From NCBI RefSeq assembly GCF_048020265.1, contig NZ_CP171843.1:2976001-3040000 (forward strand): a stretch of 64,000 nt of DNA, written 5' to 3'. Of this stretch, positions 33,901-45,900 are shown piece after piece. Source of the stretch: Limnohabitans_A sp048020265. GTDB taxonomy: Bacteria > Pseudomonadota > Gammaproteobacteria > Burkholderiales > Burkholderiaceae_C. The stretch's first letter is position 1. Each line of letters begins with the position of its first letter. The notes under the pieces were generated by a model. The model was not told the origin of the DNA and ran no database searches. It saw only the letters and a list, made by a program, of their open reading frames with translations. Both the position numbers and the translations under genes were made by a program.

Positions 33901-36900
33901 TGGTGGTAGTTGGTGGTGGTGCCCAGCGCTGTGCCACTCACGTTGGTCCACACTTGGCCATCGGGGTTGGTGGCGGCTGTGCCGCCGAGGCGGATGGTAT
34001 TGAAGCCCGCCATGTCCTTCACGTCGGTGGCCGTCAGTGTGAGCATGTTGGCCGCCGTGTCGGTGGCCAGGTCGATGCGCTCGATGCTGTTGATGCGGCT
34101 GAGCTGCTCACCGGTGGCACCGGTCATGCCGCCGGCGTTGCTGATGGTGGTCAGGTTCAGGCTGGTGCCGCCGCTCAGTTGAACGGTGTCATAGCCTTCG
34201 CCGCCTTGCACATAGGCCTTGGTCCCGCCCACCGTGGTGTTGCCGAGGTGGGTGATGTCGCTGGCGGTGAGCACGATGGTGTCGTTGCCCGCACCGGCGC
34301 TGAAGCGGTCAACACCGCCGCCGCCTCTGAGCTCCTCGCCATTGGCGGTCCCGACCACGAGTTCGTCGAACACGGTGCCGGTACCTGTGGCCACATAGCC
34401 ACTGATGTACTGCGGACCGCCGTAAATGATGTAGGACTTGCCAGCTTCAGCGCCAGCCGCAGGGTCTGCATAGCGCGCACCCACGATCAGGTCGGCATAG
34501 CCGTCGCCGTTGACATCGCCTGCTGCCGACACGGACGTGCCAAAGCGGTCGTTGCTGATCTGGCCGGTGATCACAAAACCGCCGTTGCCGGCCACGATGG
34601 CCGACAACTCCACAGCCGTGGAGCCAGCTTTGCCGTACACCACATAAGCGCGTCCCGTGCCGATAGAGCCGCTGTACGGTGCAAAGGTGGCCCCAACGAT
34701 GAGGTCGGCCAGGCCGTCGCCGTTGATGTCGCCGGCTGACGACACCGAGATACCGCTTTGGTCGCTGTCGTATTGCCCGTTGATGACAAAGCCGCTGCTG
34801 CTGGTGCCGGTCGCAATGGCCGACAGGTCCACCTTGGCCGGCAGGCCGGTGGTGCCAAAGACCACATAGCTGCGCCCGGCGTCGAGCCTGCCAGAGCTGG
34901 GGTCGGCATTGTAGGAACCTACGATCACGTCGGCCAGGCCATCGCCGTTGACGTCGCCTGCCGCAGACACCGAGGTGCCCGAGTATTCGTTGGTCGTTTG
35001 CCCGTTGATGGCGAAACCCTGAGTGGCCTGCATCGTGCCCACGTTGACCGTCGCCGTGGAGGTGGTGCCATAGATCACATACGACACCCCCGTGTTGCTG
35101 CCGGTGTTGTTGCCGGAGCCTGCTGGGTTGCCCACGATCAGGTCGGTCAGGCCGTCGCCGTTGAAGTCGCCTGCGGCCGATACAGCAGCCTCACCAGCCT
35201 GTTGCATACCGCTGATCAGGAAACCGCCGGCGCCATTGACCACGTTGCTGAGTTGCAGGTTGCCTTGCGTACTGCTGCCCAACACCACAAAGGCCTGGTT
35301 GTTGCCCTTGAGAATGAGATCGGCAAAACCGTCCCCGTTGACATCCCCGGCTGACGATGCCCCAAAAGCCACAGAAGTGCTGGTGGTCGCGTTGATGCTA
35401 AAGCCTTGGCGGGCCTGCAAAGAGCCCAGATTGACGGGGCCTGTGGCGGTGGTGCCGTACACCACATAGGCTTTGTTGGAGGAACTTGAAGAAACGACCA
35501 GGACGTCGGCCAAGCCGTCGCCGTTGATGTCACCTGCGGCAGACACCACCTGGCCAATCTGATCACTCGCCAGGGCGCCGTTGATGACAAAGCCGCCGCT
35601 GCCCAGAGCCACGGCCGACAGGTCGATGCCCGCAGGCGTGCCCATTTGGCCAAACACGACATAGCTCTTGCCCGCGTTCGAGCTTGTGCTGACGTCTGCA
35701 GAATTGGCCCCAACGATGACATCGGCCAGTCCGTCGCCGTTGACGTCACCGGCATTCGACACCGACCAGCCGCTGCTGTCGCCAGAACTGGCGCCGTTGA
35801 TGGCGTAAGTGGGGCTGACCACAGGGCTGCTGTTGGTGGCCGAGGAGGTGTCGTTGATCGTCACCGTCTGCGACTGGTCGCCCACGTTGAAGATCACGTT
35901 TTCTGCGGCAGCTTCGGTGATCCTGTCATTGACGATGGGCAGCGACACGGTGAAGCTGCTCACGCCGACAGGCACGCTCAAGGTGCTCGCGACCGTGTCA
36001 TAGACCACGCCGTTGCTGAACACGGTCGTGCTGTAGTCCACCCCGCTGGTGGCGTTACCGCCCAGGCTGAAGGGGATGGCTGCCGAACCGGCTGTGCCGC
36101 TGAGTGTGACCGTGGACACGAGGATGCTGCCCTCGTTGACCGACGTCGGTGCGTTGATGCGGGTGACGGTCGTGGGCAAATTCACAACGAAGGTATCGCT
36201 GATGTCGCTGGTATTGCCTGCGGCGTCTGTGGCCGAGGCAGTCATGGTCACGGTACTGCGGTTGAGCGCATTGAGCTCTGCGCTGCTGAGGGCCACACTC
36301 ACAGGCGTACCAGCACCCTGACCCACAACGAATTTGTTGATGGTGTTGCTGCCATTGCTGAAGGTCACGGTGACCAGCGATCCGGCTTCGGCGCTGACCG
36401 CGCCGGCAGTGATACCCGCAGCGACTTCTTGCTCGCTCACGCCATCCTGCACAGCGGCACTGAGTGTGAGGGCTGGTGCCAGCAGCGTGGTGTCCACCAG
36501 GAGGGTGCCGGTCTTTTGACCGGTGGCGTCGAAGTGTTGCAGGCGTGTGGTCGCGTCGTTGCCCGAAGTCCACGACACCACAAAACCACCATCTGCCTTG
36601 GGTGCCACCGAGGCGAACCATTGCCAGCCCGTTGTGTCGGTGTTGACCGCGAAAGCCGAGCCGATGGCAGCGCCCGTGTTGCCATCAAAGAAACGGGCTT
36701 TGAGGTCATAGTCACTGCTGCCGACCATGTCGTATTCAGCCCAGATGGCCACGATGCGCCCGTCGCTGAGGAAAGCCACGTCGCCGTAACCCTCGTAACC
36801 GCCTGCCGTGCGGGTATAGACCGGAATCTCAGCTGTCTTGGCTGTGCCGTCGGCGTTGAACACGCGCAGGTTCTGCGCCAGGGTCATGCCGTCTTGCCCT

Positions 36901-39900
36901 CTGGACATCCAGGACACCACGTACGAGCCATCGGCCAACGTGCTGATGGCTGGGTACAACTGGTCGTTGTTGGTGACGGTATTCACTTGAATTGCGTTGC
37001 CGACCGGGCTGAGGTTGGCCTCGAAGGTTCGCGCAAACACGCCCAGGCCGACACCGTCGCCCAGGCCGTTCCAGCTGACGACGAGTTGGCCATTGCTGCC
37101 CGCCGCAATGTCGAGCTCACGGCTTTCGCCATAAATGCTGCTTGGCAAGTCGGCGTCCGCAAAGCTGGCCAGCACGGTAGCGCTGGTCTTGAGGGTGCCA
37201 TCGGCGCTGTAGACGCTGCCCCAGAGTTTGGTGGTGCCCGCGTTGTCGACGCGCCAGACCACCGCCACGTCGCCGTTGCTCAGGGTGCAGGTCTGCATCT
37301 GCTTGCCGGCACTGGCGACTGCAAATTCCGACACACTCACGGCGCCGTTGTTGTGGATGAAAACACCGCTCACACCGGTCTGTCCCGATGCGGGGGTGAA
37401 TTCACTCACCACAAAGGCACCGCCGGGCACTGCTGTCAGATCGGCCAGGATGCCGTTGGGGGTGACCACAAATGTGCCGCCCAGGGGCAGACCGTCGGCG
37501 TCATAAATGCGCCCCACAGTAGAGCCCTTGTCCGCGCTGCTGCCCTGGTAGTAGATGACCAGGGTGTTGCCATTGTCGAGCTGGACCACCTTGGAGTCGG
37601 TCTGGAAGTTGGTGCTGTCGACCGAGACCTGTTGCTCGGTGTTGTAGGCCAGCTGGGCACGGTCACTGGTGACGCCTGCCACGGTCTGGCGCACTTGCAC
37701 ACTGCCCGCAGCGTATTCACCCTGGGGCAGCACGAAGCTGCTGTCGGTGCCGGCGGTCCAGCTCTGGCCCTTGTTGGTGGTGTATTCCCAGGTGCCGCCA
37801 TTGGCCAGCCCATTGACGTTGACCTTGCCATCGGCAGTGATGCTGTCGATGGCGAGCCAGCCGCTGTCGCTGTTCAGCGACAAGGTGGGTGTTTTCAGGC
37901 TGCGGTCGAGCTTGAAGGTGGCCGTGCTGCTGTTCACGCTGGTATTGCCCGCTGCGTCGGTGACGGTGGCCACCACGTTGTAGCTGCCGTCTTCGTCGAT
38001 GCCATTGGTCGGAATGGTGACCAACGCGTTGCCCTGGCTCACATCGGTCGGCAGCACGGTGTACAGCACGGTGCGCTCGTCACCGCTCGGGTCGGTCACC
38101 GTCAGGGTGATCACATCACCACTTACGGCGCCGGTGGGCAGGGTGACGGTGGTGTCCACGCCGTTGGCGGCCTTGGTGGCGTTGATGCCGCCCTCCAGGG
38201 CTTCTGTAGCGCTCAGGCTGGGTGCGCCGGTGGCGAGGGTGTCCACCTCGAAATTGGCCGAGTCAGCGGACGCGTTCGGGTTGGCGGCCAGGTCGGTGAC
38301 CCCGTTGTCTTTGAGCGTGATCACGTTGGTGGTGTCCTCCACACCCGTCGTGGGCGTGTAGGTGGCAGTCCAGGTGACGCCGCCGTCGTTGCTGACCGGC
38401 TCGCTGAGCGTGCCGTTGTCCACCGTGAAGTCGCTGGCTGTGAGGCCGGTGACCGCTTCGTTGAAGGTGATGGTGACCAGACTCTCTTCGCCCACCTTGA
38501 GGGCCGTGTCCATCATCACGACGGCCGCGGTTGGTGCCGTGTTGTCTACCACCGTCACTGTCACCGTTACCGCAAACGCATCGCCGGCAGCACTGGTGTT
38601 GCCCGCCGCGTCGGTGGCCTTGGCCGTGATGTTGTAGCTGCCCGGTGCCAGGTCGACGCTCGGTGTGAAGCGCCAGATGCCGCTGGCGTTGGCCGTGGTG
38701 CTGCCCAGCACTGTGCTGCCGTTGTACAGCGTGACGGTGCTGCCGGCCTCGGCCGTGCCGGTGAAGGTGGGCGTGGCGTCGTCGGTGGTGCTGCCATTGG
38801 CAGCTGCCGTGGGCTGCGATGCCCCCACGTTGTCGGCGTAGCTGGTGATCGCGGGAGCCGCGGGCGGGGTGGTGTCCCACTCCAGCTCGGTGGTGGTGCC
38901 GCTGTAAGCGGTGTTGCCGCCATTGCCTGTGCCCGAGTTGCTCACATTCACCACGTCGCCATTGGCCAGGCTGGCCGAGGCGTTGGCGCCTGAGTTGTCC
39001 ACCAGGCGCACGGTCAGTGCGCCGGGGGTCGTGGCGCTGGCACCGGCCAGGGCCCCGTTGTAGCGCAGCTGGGTGTTGGCCGCCAAAAAGATGGCTGCGG
39101 CGTCGCTGGCGGCAGGCAGTGCCGTCCAAGTGCTGCCGTCCAGCCACTCGTAGCCCGCACTGTTGCCCACCACGACCACGCCCTTGAAGGCCTGGCCGGT
39201 GTCGGCATCGGAGAAGGCGCCTTCGAACAACTCGGCCACGGTGGCCGCGGTGGTGGTGATGCCTTGCGGGTTGGTGGCCATGACGTCTGTCGTGGTGCTC
39301 ACGGGCTCAGCCACATAGACCACTTGGCTGCCCTGGGTGTAGGCCACGTACTGCATGCCTGCCACGAAGCCGTGGCCAGCGCCCAGGCTGGCGACCAGAT
39401 CGGCACCGCTGGCGGTGGCGCTGCCTTGCGTCCAGCGGCCTGCCAGCTGAAGAGCGTCGCCGGTGTTGCCGTTCACGACCATGAACCGACCGTCGGACGT
39501 GGCCAGGCCTTGGCCCATGCGGGCCACGGTGGTCGCGTCGAGCTTGAGCGTGTTGTCGCCGGTGCCCGTGAGGTCGATGCTGCTGAAGCCCTGCACCTTC
39601 GCCGCCACGGTGGCGTTGGTCAGGTCCAGCGCGGCGCCGCTGTCGGCCAGCTTGAGCGTGTTGATGCCCGTGCCGCCGTCCAGCAGCATGGTGTTGGTGT
39701 TGCCCAGCTGGGTGACGTTGTCGTTGTTGATGATGACTTTGTCGTTGCCCGCGCCGGCCAGGATGCGGTCGGCGCCGCCGTTGGCGCTGAAGGTGTCGTT
39801 GCCGTCCCCACCGGTGAAGGTGTCGGTCCCACCTGCGCTGGCGCCAGCCTGCACAATGGTGCCGGAGGGGCCAAAGGTGATGGTTTTGATTCGATCACTG

Positions 39901-42900
39901 CTGGTGTCAAACCTGTCCTGGTACAGCATCTGGAAACTGCCATCGTCCAGCGCAAGCAGGCTGATGGTTTCGGCATCGCCGCCCGAAGAAGGCGCCCATC
40001 GAGAAGCCTGAGCATCCACTGTGAAGGGGGCCACCTTGATGCTGCCGTCAGTGTTGAGCAGCATGAGGTAGTTTTTGGTCAGGTAGTCCGAGGTGCCCGC
40101 AATCACCAGGCTGCCGTCTTTGAGTTGCACCAGATCAAAGTAATCGCTGTAGTTAGCGAGGGTGTGACCGGCCGGCAAGAATTGTGACGGGGTGTAAGTG
40201 AAGCTGCTGACCACTTTGTCGGCGTTGACCGACAGGGGATCAACGATCTTGAGGGTGAGCGACTGGGTGATGGCGCTGAAACCCAGCGTGGCCACATGGC
40301 CATCGCTCAGCACAATGGTGTTTAGCCAGGTGTCGGAGCTGGGCAGGTTGACGTCGAAGCTGGACACGAGCGTGTTGTTGACAAAACGCAGGTAGGTCAC
40401 GTTGTTGCCGGTCGCCTCGGCCGTCAGCAAGATGCTGCCGTCCGGAAGTTGGACAGGCTGAAGCGTGCGGCCAGATACCGTTTGAGGTGCCGTGATCAAG
40501 GCTTCTGGCTCGGTGGCAAGGGTCACGCCTGTCGCAGGGTTCACCTGGGTCAGGTACAGGTAGTTACCTCTCACGTAAGCCACACTGACCGTGCTGTCGG
40601 CATTGAGCCAGCTGGCCGTGGCGTAGACGTTCGGGACCTTGTCACCGAGGACCGCCGTGGTGACCTCGATCGTGCTTTGAATCACACCATCAGCGCCCAC
40701 TTTGCTGAGCGTCAGGTTGCCGTTGTCGAGGGTGCTGGTGCTGTAGTTACCAGTGACATAGAAGTTGCCCTGGCTGTCGGTGTTGGGGCTGACGCCGACG
40801 TAGCCATAACCCCAGCCTGTTGTGAGGCTGTTGCCTACGCTAGTGGACAGAACGGCACCCGTTTTGGTGTCGACGGTGCTGACTGAGCCGTTAGCATCAA
40901 GGCTGCTCCACGAAAAAGCGTTGCCGATGCGGCCGATCAGGTAAGTCTTGTCGCCCACCGGGTAGTAGGACGCGTACTTGAGGTAGCTGCCGCTGCTGGC
41001 CACAAAGGCTTCCGCGCCCGCAGGCGCAGGGTCTGCGCCGTAGTACTGCGTAGCCGTTGCGCCTTGTCCGGCCAAGCCGGTACTGACACTCGCGTAGCTG
41101 CCGCTGGCCACGCTCACGCCGATGGCGCCGCCGTTGCTGGATGGCGCGGTGACCACCAAGGTGTACACCTTGGGATTGGTCGTGTCTTGTGTGAACGCAC
41201 CCTTGGTGCCGTCGTTGATGCTCACGCTGTCAGCAGTGAAGCCACTGACCGCTTCGCTAAAGGTGAAAGTGAACGTCACCTCACTGCTGTTGGCAGCGCT
41301 GGTGGCGTTCACGTTGTCCGTGATGCTGAGGGAGGGTGCTTGTAAAGCCTGCAGCGTGTTGAGCACGGTGTCAGCGGAAGACTCGGGCGCGTTGTTGAGG
41401 TTGATGGTCACCGCAAACGCATCGCCGGCAGCACTGGTGTTGCCCGCGGCGTCTGTGGCCTTTGCGGTGATGTTGTAGCTGCCCGGCGCCAGGTCGGCGC
41501 TTGGCGTGAAGCTCCAGGCGCCGCTGGCGTTGGCCGTGGTGCTGCCCAGCACTGTGCTGCCGTTGTAAAGCGTGACGGTGCTGCCGGCCTCGGCCGTGCC
41601 GGTGAAGGTGGGTGTGGCATCGTCGGTGGTGCTGCCGCTGGCCAAATTGCCGGTGCTGGTGCCCGCGTTGTCGTTGTAGGTACCGATGCCTGGGACGTTG
41701 GGCGCCGTGAAATCGAGATACGCACTGTCGCTGCCTGCGGTCGTGGTGTTGCCTGCGGTGTCTTTGATCACCCCATTGACCGACAACGTGTTGCCATCTA
41801 CCGGTTTGGCAAAGGTGGTGGTGACGTATCGATTGCTGATGTCGGTGGCGTTCAGCACCAGTGTTTGGATGTTGGTGCCGTCGGTGAGGACCACTTGGTC
41901 GCCTGCGCTGACGGTACCGGTCCAGCTGGCCTTGACGCTGACGGTGCTTGCCGTGCCTTCGCTGGCGTTGATGATGGCGTTGTTGTTGGCATCTGTGGTG
42001 ATCTCCACGGTGGGCGTTGCACCGGCATTGGGCACGTTGGTGTCGACCACCAAGGCCTGCGTGGTGGTGCCATTGACCCCATAGCTGCTGATCAGGGCGT
42101 CGGTGCTGGCGCTGACCACGGTGGCCTTGATGGTGTAGCCGCCTGCTGCCAGGGTGTGGGCCGTATCGTCCCAAGTCCAGTTGCCGCCGTTGACGGCGCC
42201 GTAGCCGCTGTAGACGACCGCGTTGCTGCCATCGAGGATCTGGACTTTGAGCTTTTCGGTGGTGGCGTTGAAGCCGCTGGGCAGCTTGCCGCTGTAGCTC
42301 AGAGTCGGGTCGTTGGTGACGAAGTCGGCTGCGCTGGCACCGTTGTCGGCGCTGATGGCATGGATCGTGACCGGCGTGCTGGTGTTGACCGTTACCGCCA
42401 GATCGACCAGCACCTGCGCACCGGTGGTGCTGTGGTCATAGACCTTGTAGGTGTGGCCGGCCAGGCTGACCTGCCCTTTGTAATCCCACTGACCCGACAG
42501 GGCCGTGTTGCCGATCACGCCGCCCTGGCCGGTGACGGCGTCGTTGAGCAAGGCGTCGAGGTTGAGCTTGTCGGTGCTGGAGCCGTTGACAACGAACTGC
42601 ACCTTGCCGGTGCTGCTGGTGGAGCCGGTGGCCTGCACCGAGCCAACCGCCGTTTGCGCGGTGGAAGCGAAGGTGTAGCCGCTCATGGTGGTGGCATTGG
42701 CGCCGCCGAGTGAGAGTACGTCGTTGGCCGACAAGGTGAGCGTGGAGCCGCCTTGCAGCGTGAAAATTTCCACTTCCTGGATAGGCTTGACGGTCTGGTT
42801 GCTGGTCAGGGCTTCCAGGTCCAGCGTGGTGTTGGCCGCGAGATTGAGGGTGTCTGCCCCCGCACCGCCGTTGATGCGGCCGCCCGCAGCGAGCGAGCTT

Positions 42901-45900
42901 TGCAAGCCGTTGCTGCTGACGGTGATGGTGTCGTTGCCGACCTTGGCGTCCAGGGCACCGCTGGTGTAGGTCAGACCCGGATCGTCGGCGTTGGATACGC
43001 CGTTGGGGGCGCTGCCAGCCACGATGGTGTTGTTGCCCGCCGGTGTATTCGGCATGAAGGACACGTTGTCGACCACAAGATCACCAAAGGAGCCCGAGTT
43101 GGCGATTGCGTTGGTACCCCAAAGCGACAGGGTGATGGTCTTGGTGCTGGTCGCGGTGTAGACCACGGTGTAGTGGCCGCTTTCCTTGTTTTTGACGTTG
43201 TAGATGGTCAGCGAGGTGCCATCCACATCGGTGCCCAGGCTGCCGCCGCCGATGTTGCCGTCACCTTGGTTGATGGCGTAGTCAAGCTTGAAGGTGTAGC
43301 TCTTGCCCGCCTCGACCTGTGCCGTGGACTGCCAGAACACAGCCTTGGTGCTGCTGGCGATGTTCACCAGCAGCTGGTTACCCGTCATAGTCCCGTCGGG
43401 GTTGCCCAATGCAGCCATGGACTTTTTGTTCCAGCTGATGTTTGTGGCTGTGCCCGACGTGCTGGTGCTGGTGGTGCCTGCGGTCAGTGCAAGTGCGCCA
43501 ATGGCCGCGTTGTTGGTTGTGGCACCGTAGTTGATGCTGCTGCTCCAGGTCATATTGGGCGATGTGAAACCGCTCTGCGACGCGGTGCTGAAGTCGCCGT
43601 TGCTCAACTGGCTGGTGCCGGCCGAACTGGTGACCGTCCAGAGTGCGGCATACACGCTCTGGTTGCCTGTTGTGTCCAGCTGCACAGCGGTGAAGCTGTG
43701 CGCACCCGCCGTGGGCGCGGCGATGGTGGCCGTCCATTGGCCGCTGGCATTGGCCGTGGTGGTGGCCACCAGGTTGGTGCTGGTGCTGTCGTAGACATAA
43801 ACCGTGGCATTGGCTTCGCTGGTGCCCGCGACGGTGGTGACTGTGTTGGCGGTGCTGCCGCCCGAGCTGATGTTGGTGCCGGCGCTGTCCTTGACGGTGG
43901 TGATGAGTGGCGGGTCGGCTCTCAGGTCGGTGTTGACCACCTGGGTTTGCACTGGGCCGGTGTTGCCCGCGGCGTCGACCACCTTGGCGGTGTAGGTCCA
44001 ACCAGCGGTGTAGCCGTTGGTATCGGTGATGGCCCATGCGGTGGCACCGGCAGCAACATGGGCGTAACCGATGAAGGTGGCGCCGTTGTTCGTGTAAACC
44101 GCGAGTTGCTCACCTGCACCCAGCGGTGCGCTGAGTGTGCCGCTGACCAGACGGCCAGCGCTGGCGTCGGCGGTGTTCCAGTCGGCGGTTGCGACGCTGG
44201 TGCTGGTGTCTTTGGTCATCGAGGTGAACTGCACCACCTGTGCAGGCGCCTGCGTATCGACATGGAGTGTGTAGGCACCGCTGGCGGGGCTGGTGCTGCC
44301 ATCGACGGTGGCTTTGGATGTGAAGTTGTAAGTGCCGTTTGCCAACGTGTCGGTGGTGATGGTCCAGTTGCCGCTGCCATCGGCGGTGGTGGTGCCCAGC
44401 ACCGCGCTGCCGTTGTAAAGCGTGACCGTGCTGCCCGCAACGGCCGTGCCGGTGAAGGTTGGCGTGGTGTCGTTGGTGCTGCCGTTGTTGGCCACGGTGC
44501 CGATTTCGGGTGCCGTGTTGTCATTGGCGCTGGTGATGACCGGGGTGGCGGGCGGCGGGGTGCCCACGGTCAGGCTGAGTGGGTCACTTTGGCCGCTCTC
44601 GTTGCCTGCGGCGTCCGTCAGGGTGAAGGTCAGGGTGTATGTGCCTTCGGGCAGCGGGCTGATGGGTGTGAGCGTGCCGGTGGCCGAGTCATAAGTGGCG
44701 GGCGTGAGGACGCCATTCACATACAGTTTGGGTGCACCGGTCAGCCCGTTGCCGATGTTCAGGCCCGGCGTATTGTCATCGGTGATGGCCTCGCTGCTGA
44801 AGAAGTCCTGGCTGCTGCCGAAGTCGTCGTTGTAAGTGGTGGGTGCGCTCGGCGTGGCGGGCGCAACAGTGTCCACCTTGACGGTGTAAGGGCTGCTGGT
44901 GGTGCTGGTGTTGCTGGCGGCATCGGTGGCCGTGGCCTGGATGCTGTGGGTGCCATCGGCAAGCGTGCTGGTCGCGATGGACCAGCGGCCGCTGGCGTCG
45001 GCCGTGCCTGTACCGACCACGGTGGTGCCGTCGTACAGCGTGACCGTACTGCCTGCTTCGGCGGTGCCGCTGAAGGTCGGCGTGGTGTCGTTGGTGCTGC
45101 CGCCTTTGGCGACATTACCTATCACCGGTGCCTGGTTGTCGTTGGCGCTCGTGATGGTTGGGATACCGGGAGCAAGGGTGTCAACGGTGAAGTTGAGTGA
45201 TGCGCTCTGGCCGCTTTCGTTGCCAGCGGCATCGCTCAGCGTGTAGGTGAGCGCATGGGTGCCATTGGGCAGCGGGCTGGTCGGCGTGAGCGTGCCGGTC
45301 GCGGGGTCATAAGTGGCCGGTGTGAGCACGCCATTGACGTACAGCTTGGGCGTGTTGGTCAGACCGGTGCCGATGTTCAGGCCCGGCGTGCTGTCGTCGG
45401 TGATGGCCGCCAAGCTGGTCGGGTTGGTGAGGGTGCCCGCGTTGTCAACGTAGGTGCTGGGCGCACTCGGGGTAGCGGGTGCGGTGGTGTCGACGGTGAC
45501 GGTGTAGGGGCCGCTGGCATCGCCGACATTACCGGCTGCATCGGTGGCGGTGGCGGTGAAGTCATAAGTGCCTTCGCCCAGGACGCTGGTGGTGATGGCC
45601 CATTGGCCATTGGCATCGGCCGTGCCGGTGCCAATGACGGTGCTGCCGTTGTACAGCGTGACGGTGCTGCCCGCTTCGGCGGTGCCGCTGAAGGTGGGCG
45701 TGGGGTCGTTGGTGTTGCCGCCGTTGGCCACAATGCCGGCCGCGGGCGACACGTTATCGGTGGCGTTGGTGATGGTCGGCGCGTTGGGCACAGTGGTGTC
45801 GACCGTGAAATTGAAACTGCTGCTGGCGTCGCCGGTGTTGCCGGCAGCGTCGGTGGCGGTGGCGGTGATGGTGTGGCTGCCTGCCGTTAGGGCGCTGGTC

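Noticed and set aside
35646..38993. 1,115-codon open frame on the plus strand inside the giant gene
   Set aside because: It is antisense to a strongly supported coding frame, is low-complexity (Gly/Ala/His/Val-rich) and follows from GC-rich codon bias and repeats. No family motif was seen.
42753..45200. 815-codon open frame on the plus strand
   Set aside because: It is the same kind of shadow of the giant gene, with abundant CxxG-like but non-homologous sequence.
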